The translations under genes were made by a program, and so were the position numbers. Below the pieces are notes generated by a model. The model was not told where the DNA came from. It saw nothing but the letters and a program-made list of their open reading frames with translations, and did not search any database. From Brevipalpus yothersi (lineage: Eukaryota > Arthropoda > Arachnida > Trombidiformes > Tenuipalpidae): a stretch of DNA of 64,000 bases. The stretch is taken from positions 124,001-188,000 of the forward strand of contig QZCP01000557.1 in the NCBI GenBank assembly GCA_003956705.1, in the 5' to 3' direction. This document shows positions 57,604-64,000 of this stretch, one piece after another (position 1 is the stretch's first letter; each line of letters begins with the position of its first letter).

Positions 57604-58385
57604 TTTCTTTCTTTCCCTCTCTTTCTCTCCTATTCAAATCATTTTCCTCAGAATGTTCCTCCTCCGGCAAATATCTATCGTCATCACCATCAATAGTTAG
57701 CACAGAGAAAAATCCTCTCGGGCTTATTGGCTTACCGACATCCTCTTCTTCATCCTCATCTTCCGTTCCTCTGCCAGTATCATCATCAACCTCTTCCTCT
57801 TCATCTTGTAACCTATCATCACCATTGAAACCTCGCAAGAAGCGAACTCGAGCAGCTTTCACTCATTCACAAGTGTATGAACTGGAACGTCGATTTGCCC
57901 ATCAAAAGTATCTCTCTGGGCCAGAGAGAGCTGATCTTGCCTCTGTACTCAAACTGACCGAAACACAGGTCAAAATATGGTTCCAAAATAGACGCTACAA
58001 AATCAAGCGTAAAAAATTGCAACAAGACTCTCTTGTCCATTCCACTCAACCAGGACATCATCATCAACGGTCAGTGGTGTCAGAGGCAACCACTCAATTT
58101 ATTGACAGCCGAAGTAACTTTCTTATGGCCCCGAATAACGGTCCTCTCTCCTCATCACTGGATCGAATAAGTCCAATGGACACTGAGCGTTTGTCTGTGA
58201 AAATGTTGATGAACAACCATCATCAAGCTCAACAAGCCCACCAAATAATCACAAACAGTAAGCTAGACTCAAGCTATCTTAACCCTTCTAGTGGCAATTC
58301 ACTGGTAGGCCCATTGTCCAGTGCAACATCAACTCAATTGGGAAATTATTTCTATCATCAATGGCTGTTGGGATGTGCAGATTGA
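55953..58385 (+). CDS. bap: NK3-class homeobox transcription factor, bagpipe/NKX3 type
   Basis: DNA-binding developmental regulator; bagpipe/NKX3 genes act in visceral mesoderm and skeletal patterning. Exons 55953-56487 and 57652-58385 (1.16-kb intron, phase 1) give 422 residues. Residues around 35-45 carry GFSVKDILEL, the eh1/TN repressor-type motif near the N terminus of NK proteins. A Ser-rich linker precedes the homeodomain at residues 241-300: KKRTRAAFTHSQVYELERRF, then HQKYLSGPERADL, LKLTETQVKIWFQNRRYK. Tyr at homeodomain position 54 marks the NK2/NK3 class. RAAF and YLSGPERADLA with LKLTETQVK are the bagpipe/NKX3.2 form, rather than the RVLF and YLSAPEREHLA seen in NKX2-1/scarecrow. 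The C terminus (YFYHQWLLGCAD) is short. A CT run lies about 50 bases before the exon 2 acceptor. The start is the first in-frame ATG. Confidence 0.9.
56488..57651 (+). other. Intron of the bagpipe-type gene
   Basis: 1,164 bases, donor GTGAGT and acceptor CTCAG. Contains CT runs at 57266-57304 (with CTTT units) and 57565-57600. No coding signal. Confidence 0.85.
57565..57600. repeat. (CT)n microsatellite upstream of bagpipe exon 2
   Basis: About 18 CT units followed by CTTT-rich sequence up to the acceptor at 57651, forming one long pyrimidine tract. Confidence 0.93.
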
Positions 58386-58664
58386 CCACCGGAGAGCCCT
58401 TAATTGAAACATTATCATCATCTTTTATGCATTTGACAGACCATCAAACAACCAGAAACTTAGAAAAACTTTCAAGATGTGTGAATAAGAGAAGAAAATT
58501 CAACACATGCTAATGTTCATCATGCTCTCCTTTTCGAAAGTTTTTTCCGTTACTCATTGAATGATCATTCATCCTTTCCTACTTGCACATTTACTTTTCC
58601 GCCTCTTCATCTTTTCTCATCACTTTACTGGTCTTTTTCATTCGTCTTTCGCCAGCATCCTTTA

Positions 58665-58668
<4 letters not shown>

Positions 58669-58709
<41 letters not shown>
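58669..58709. repeat. (CT)n microsatellite
   Basis: About 20 CT units just downstream of the bagpipe-type gene, probably in or past its 3' UTR. Confidence 0.93.
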
Positions 58710-58712
<3 letters not shown>

Positions 58713-58839
58713 ATCTCATCTCCAATCATCAGCTTCTAGAAAGAAGCATTGGAATAACAAATAAATTGAAAAGGCAAGTGCGTGAGAGTAAATGAGTTCT
58801 TAAGGCAATCAAGAGATGCTAGTCGAGAACTTGTGGATG

Positions 58840-58906
<67 letters not shown>
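58840..58906. repeat. (GAAA)n microsatellite
   Basis: About 13 GAAA units running into GA units; the only long tetranucleotide run in the window. Confidence 0.95.
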
Positions 58907-60445
58907 TCTATCTTTTCAAATGTTGAACAGAAAACCAACTTCAATGAAGATGCTCTCCAGAATGAAAGAAGAAGACAAACAAAGCAAAAGAGAGTGGAAA
59001 GTTTTTCTCTTTCGCTGGGTTTTCGAGAGAAAATGAACAGAACATCGAACATGCATCCAAGAATTTTTGTGCTAAAATTCTTATGATCAAGCTTGGATTG
59101 TTTGGAATTGGAGCGGAAAGTGGCTTATATGCTGGAACCAAGCGTTCCCATCATTTAACTAATTGCCAACACATAAACTTGTGGAAAAGAGAGATGATAA
59201 ATCATCCTCAAACTATCGCTTGATATGCAACTGTAAACTGTTCACGAGTATCGAGTGATTTGGGTGGTCTGACCATCATCATGGTATCATTTCTTTTTGG
59301 AATTATTTACACACCACTAATAGACCACTTCCTACTGATTTTAAAAGTTGATTTCATTTACGCGGAAACTCATATTCGCATTTGTTTATTTTCCAGCAAA
59401 CAATTTTTTCGATGAGATCCCACAGAATTTTATCCAATAAATAGATTCCATTGTTCTATATCTTCGATAAATAAATTGATACAAATTTTTTCCCTAAACA
59501 TTCCAATATTACTTTTTCTCTACTCTCTTCTCTTCCCATGGCTCTAATACATATAGGTTTCATAGTATCGATTAATCGATGGAATGAATTCTTAGCGCAA
59601 CTGACCACTCAACTTGATTGTCCAGCAACAAGTTAGAAGTTGAGCCTTTTTTCATTGAATGTAATTGATTCGATTGCACAATAATCATCTCAACACATTC
59701 TCCAAAATGTTTGTGAATGAATTGCTTCAATCACAACTGGAACCGCTTCTTATGTACATGCACGCATGTGATGGACCATATGAATGGTTACATGCCTGTT
59801 TGCTCTCACTCTAAAAACATTGAAAGATCGATGGGAAAAGCATGAAAATTTTTTCTAAAGCCAACGGAAAATACAGAAGAGAGAGAGAGAGAGAGAGAAA
59901 ATCCATACGAAAAAAAGCGATGCTACATCTCTCTCTTTCTCTCTGTAAGCTATACTCTATGTTTGTTCAATGGATGTATGGAGCCGTAATAAGTGGTAGC
60001 ATTCATCTGGTGGATTGGAGCTTAACAGACAGATAGACACAAAAAAGTACTGTAAACTGTGACCAGAGATTGGAAAGTGATCGAACGGGTGGCAGATAGA
60101 GGAGGACAAAGATTGGGGCGAAGAAGAATGGATTGACCGACCGGAACAGCAATCGATCCAAGTGGCCGACGCGTGTATTGAAATGTCAGGTAAATTGAAT
60201 CCATTAGAGATTAGGATCAGTATTATAATGGCTAATATGAGTGTAAACGGTTCATATACACATGGTAAGTGTTCATTCATTTTGATGATTATTCCTCTTT
60301 TCTTCTCGATCTACATACTATGTATTAGCCGAATGAATTCAGCATGTATTTCTGTATGCTTAGTCTTGGTGAAAAGCATTCTCAAACTCTCTCAATGAAT
60401 ATTGATTCACATTAGAATTCTTATCATAATGTAAGGTCTTTCTGG

Positions 60446-60449
<4 letters not shown>

Positions 60450-60502
<53 letters not shown>
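60450..60502. repeat. (CT)n microsatellite
   Basis: About 26 CT units in intergenic DNA. Confidence 0.95.
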
Positions 60503-60504
<2 letters not shown>

Positions 60505-61567
60505 GTTCAACTCTTTTCCCTGTTATAGGCCATAAACAGGACTGGAGAACATGATGCCTACTCAATGGCCCATGATAATCCAATTTGCTCACTAGAGGCG
60601 ACTGAAGAGGCCAGTGAGGAGCTTGAATATCCTGATCAGTCAAGATGAAAGACTTTGATAATTTACCTGTCTAATGAATCAGCAAATCAGCTTACAAGAT
60701 TGAGCATAGGATCCACAGTAATGATATAGAATTTGAATGAAATTTGATGGGTAGATATTTCATCGATGAATGAGCCCCTCATGAGCTTTCTTCATTCCAT
60801 TTTCGCCCACCAAGTATAGAGCTCTACAGGTGTGGGTTGTAAAAGAGAGGGAGAAAAAAGCATTGATTCGATACAAGATCAGAAAAATTGACTCTAATGA
60901 GCCAATCATATTCCTTATGGCTTTTACACCCTCAATGCTAATGTGGATTATCGATACTAGAATGAATTTGATGAATAAGCAGGAAGATTTTCATTTCATA
61001 GTGCTCTGCAACTTCAGAGTGCATCTCAGGATTGACTGACAGCTCTTATCAATCTATGAATGATCGTTTACGTTGATTCGTCTCTTAGATTGGCTACAGA
61101 CACTATAACCCCCAGAATCTATAGTAAAGTAGTAATGTAGAATAATTATTTTTCTGCATTTTCATCGAATGTCATCCAATGGAACACAGAAGATGTTTTG
61201 TTCGGACAGAAAACTATTGTATTGGGATCTTGATCAGGATTGAAGTGATAATTGTACCAAAATGAAACAAGGAACCGTTTAAACGCAAATCATTGAACCT
61301 TTCTAGTGCAAATACCATTGAATCCTTTAAAAATCTCACTTTTGATCGATCAAATGCAAATTATACGAAATTTTTGTACAAATAAGAGTTGAAAGCAAGT
61401 TATCTATTGAACATCATGAATGGTCTGAGAGAAATCCCCATATTCTTGCATATCACTTGTGAGAGGAGAATTCTCCTTCCTTTGGCCCCGATTTTATCAT
61501 CTATTAGGTTCTCAGCCAACTATGTCCACCTTGAAACTTTGCACATGCAGCTCTTCGCATATTCGTT

Positions 61568-61569
<2 letters not shown>

Positions 61570-61602
<33 letters not shown>
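61570..61602. repeat. (CT)n microsatellite
   Basis: About 16 CT units, 240 bases downstream of the F-box F stop. Confidence 0.93.
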
Positions 61603-61605
<3 letters not shown>

Positions 61606-61839
61606 TTTTTTTCTTTCTTTCTTCCTCTCATAGAGTCAGATTTAAATCTGTATTCAGTGATAACATAATGGAGAACAGAATACATGTGAACAGCTCGGTT
61701 GTGATTCAGATTGCAAACAAAATTTCACCATAGATTCTTTTATTTTCCTCCTGTGTGATAGCGTAATGTCTGGAATGAGCCTTGATATGCAGCCAAAGAT
61801 GACGAGTTATTGATATAAATTGTTTTTTGAAACTCTTCC

Positions 61840-62987
61840 TCACTCTGAGACTCTTATTAGATGAAGTGTAGCTCCCACCGCTTTATTGAACATGAACTCC
61901 ACTGATACTTCGAAGGGAACCATGATGGGAAATTTCCTGGGAATTATCCTCGAAATCACATCGAGAAAATCAGGGCCAGTGGTAAAGAGAAATCCAAGAA
62001 CATTACCATCATCAGTTGAGAAGCTCAAATTACGCTTGAATTCTTCCAGACAAGACTCAATATCTTGCTCATCGGGCCCGAATGGGTCGGATATAAGATA
62101 ATTGAAGACTGCCGACTTCACTTCTTTGCCTGCAAAGGCTATGCATAGCCCATTACATGGTTTCCACTGTTCTTGGCCCTTTTCTAAGAGTAATAATTGA
62201 GGATTATTATATATTACTCCTCCAGAAACTTCAGCACCAGAACCGGAAGCTAATTCAAGCAAGTCGGAGTAGGCACGAAACCCTTCAAAGAGGCAGTCAG
62301 TATAATCTTCAGTGCCACGAGCTAGAAAAACAAACGCTTTGATAGGAAATTCTGGATCATTTAAATTTGGCTTGATACGTTTTCCTGGGATCCATTCAGT
62401 GATTATGATTTTATGTTTGGAGGCAAACCGATTGATATGCATCACTATAAACCAAACTCGATGTAGAATTGACGAAGTAGATTCACGCTTAAGATGTTTC
62501 AAGAGAGTGGAAGGCTGCTGTGAGCGAGACAAGTCCTTTATCATCACTACTGGACGATCAATTGGTGTTGGTATGATTTTTTGAGAAATACCCGGGTAAG
62601 TAGCTATGAGAGTGAAACTTGAGCAACATCTCCTCTCATCGAAGAAATTTTCCATTGCCTTGATAGCATTGTCCAACACGCGGGAATGTGCATCCAGTCC
62701 CATAGACACCATTATAGCTTTCATAAGTTCCAAATCCAACCTTCAAACGAAAGTTTGAAAAAAGCGGAAAAGTCAATTTCAGAAAAATTAGCAATGAAAC
62801 AGAGAGCTCACGTGTCTAGGTTGTATCTTTCAAGAAAAGGATATGTCTCGATTGGATCTCGTTTGATTTTTTGACCAGCCTCTCCATACCAAACTTTACT
62901 CACAAGTCAACATTTGTGAATGTCGGCCTTCGGTAAATGATCCAAAATTTTTCCAACCAAAAGTGGGTTACATGTCACAGCTTCCAT
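61840..62987 (-). pseudogene. F-box F: FBXO22-like copy with nonsense mutation in the F-box
   Basis: Minus-strand exons 62987-62812 and 62740-61840 (71-base intron, same phase 2 junction as the other copies). Exon 2 is fully open (FERRCCSSFTLIA-like start, GLCIAFAGKEVKSAVFNY, EEFKRNLSFSTDDGNVLGFLFTT, ending GATLHLIRVSE). Exon 1 reads EAVTCNPLLVGKILDHLP, then has TGA at 62907-62909 where the sisters have CGA in the CRLVS part of the F-box. This is a single C-to-T change. No other break is seen, so loss is recent, unless translation restarts downstream without an F-box. The full-length product would be 358 residues. Confidence 0.82.
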
Positions 62988-64000
62988 GATGTAAACTTAA
63001 ATTCAATTGATCATCATACAAATAATTCCAATAAAAGTGAATAAATGAATGATGAATTATATTTGAACGGAGAAGAGACACCTCTCAAGATTTCAGGGTT
63101 TCTACGCATCTTTGGCTTAACTGTACCCCTAGGAAATTTATACACGTTCCCTGAAAAATCTTGAAAATTAGCCCCGCCGCCCAGCGGATTTCAACCCCGA
63201 ATCGTTAAAATAAGAGAGACCTGGCTTTTAAAGTCAGGAGGACTTTAGGGTTGATAGAGCCTCTCCAAGATGATGGAATAATTCATCAATCATTTTAAAA
63301 CCTTCGCTAGGCAGCAGTAGAAATTGTAGCCTGGTATTCATGTTATCCGTTTCGCTGTGATATTGCGAATGATGTATCAAAGAGAAATGAATTACAAGCA
63401 ATCTAGTTTGAATGATCAACTAAAAATTTCATAAAATGCTTTTCGATAAATAGGTTAAAGGTTCTGTTGCTCAACTCTTTGCATGAAACCTATCGCTCCT
63501 CCAGAAACCTCAGCGTCAGGAATGAACGCAAGCAAAACCAAGTCAGAGTAAGCATGATATCTGTCTTGCTGTGGCACTGCAAATGATTTACATGTTGTAT
63601 TGTGAAATATTGGTATGAATTCGAACCAATCAAGTTTGAATGTTTAACTGAAAATTTTATGGAATTTTTTTCGATGAATAAGTCAAAGGCTTAGTTGCCC
63701 GTGTTTGTACACTTAATCAGGAGTCTGTACCATTTGTTTGACTGGCATGGTAATTCGACTACATAACATTTTTCTGTGGATTTAGAACATTTTGCGAACC
63801 CAATTTAAACTTAGGGATGTCCTAATTTTACCAAAGGAAGTTTGAACTTGTATAGTCGCGTGGGAAGACTGCTAACCACCTACCTGGCTTTTCATAAAGT
63901 GAAAACAACAATCATCTTACCAGGTGTTGGAGAAGAAGATTCACACAGATTGATGATCATTCAATGGATTGAATTGCTGAATAATCACCACGACAAGCTG
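62988..64000. other. 5' flank of F-box F with repeated F-box-unit blocks
   Basis: Reverse-orientation homology to the flanks of F-box D and E occurs at about 63240-63480 and again at about 63580-63890, with an F-box fragment between. A short GC-rich patch lies at 63168-63200. No intact gene. Confidence 0.6.
63489..63560 (-). pseudogene. F-box family fragment (AYSDL...AEVSGGAI block)
   Basis: The minus strand encodes YHAYSDLVLLAFIPDAEVSG and GAIG, matching the HAYSDFFESIPDALRSGAEVSGGAI block of F-box D in shortened form. Relic only. Confidence 0.75.

Larger units (their letters stand above)
58386..61839. other. Gene-poor region with many microsatellites
   Basis: About 3.4 kb between the bagpipe-type gene and F-box F. 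Contains (CT)n at 58669-58709, (GAAA)n at 58840-58906, CT runs at 60450-60502 and 61570-61602, and short GA runs near 59880. No gene or RNA gene recognised; all short frames here are repeat-driven or featureless. Confidence 0.55.

Noticed and set aside
57825..58385. Homeobox gene as scarecrow/NKX2-1
   Set aside because: The homeodomain reads KKRTRAAF and YLSGPERADLA, the bagpipe/NKX3 form, not the NKX2-1 form.
63180..63240. tRNA-like element (GGTTGAAATCC box and CTTTTAAA loop)
   Set aside because: Stems do not pair into a cloverleaf on either strand and no acceptor stem could be built.

Overview
The window is eukaryotic and looks like an arthropod, most likely a chelicerate mite. The DNA is AT-rich, genes have short GT-AG introns (56 bp in the smallest case), (CT)n/(GA)n microsatellites are frequent, a bagpipe/NK3 homeobox gene is present, and there are local expansions of ionotropic-receptor-like and methuselah-like receptor genes. 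The taxon is inferred from gene content; nothing in the sequence names it.

Left part (1-17 kb), mostly single-copy genes: the 3' half of an SLC34 sodium-phosphate cotransporter (+); a minus-strand LRRFIP coiled-coil gene whose 5' end was not found, with a second degenerate-looking copy of its coiled-coil exons just upstream; a complete seven-exon SLC22 organic-ion transporter (+); and a secreted Asn/Pro-rich repeat protein interrupted by a 675-base assembly gap.

Centre (17.6-53.1 kb), an interleaved cluster of three expanded families. (i) Three intronless receptors with an N-terminal somatomedin-B-type cysteine module and a family-B/methuselah-like 7TM domain. (ii) Five intact F-box genes, with a sixth broken one at 62-63 kb. 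They share one intron position and phase and have the layout of FBXO22: an N-terminal F-box and a FIST-like C-terminal domain. (iii) Three intact and one frameshifted intronless ionotropic-receptor-like genes. A small three-exon gene with a CaaX-like C terminus lies among them. Relics are abundant: a receptor tail, several F-box fragments, an IR fragment and at least two decayed genes of unknown family. Duplication units can be traced from flanking homology. One carries an F-box gene together with the 3' tail of a neighbouring receptor gene; another carries an IR gene with about 0.7 kb of upstream DNA.

Right part (53-64 kb): a two-exon bagpipe/NKX3-type homeobox gene in microsatellite-rich, gene-poor DNA, then the nonsense-mutated F-box copy (-).

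How the genes may work together is inference. The receptors and IR-like proteins suggest a lineage-specific sensory locus. The F-box proteins would act as SCF ubiquitin-ligase adaptors and may only be co-duplicated passengers.
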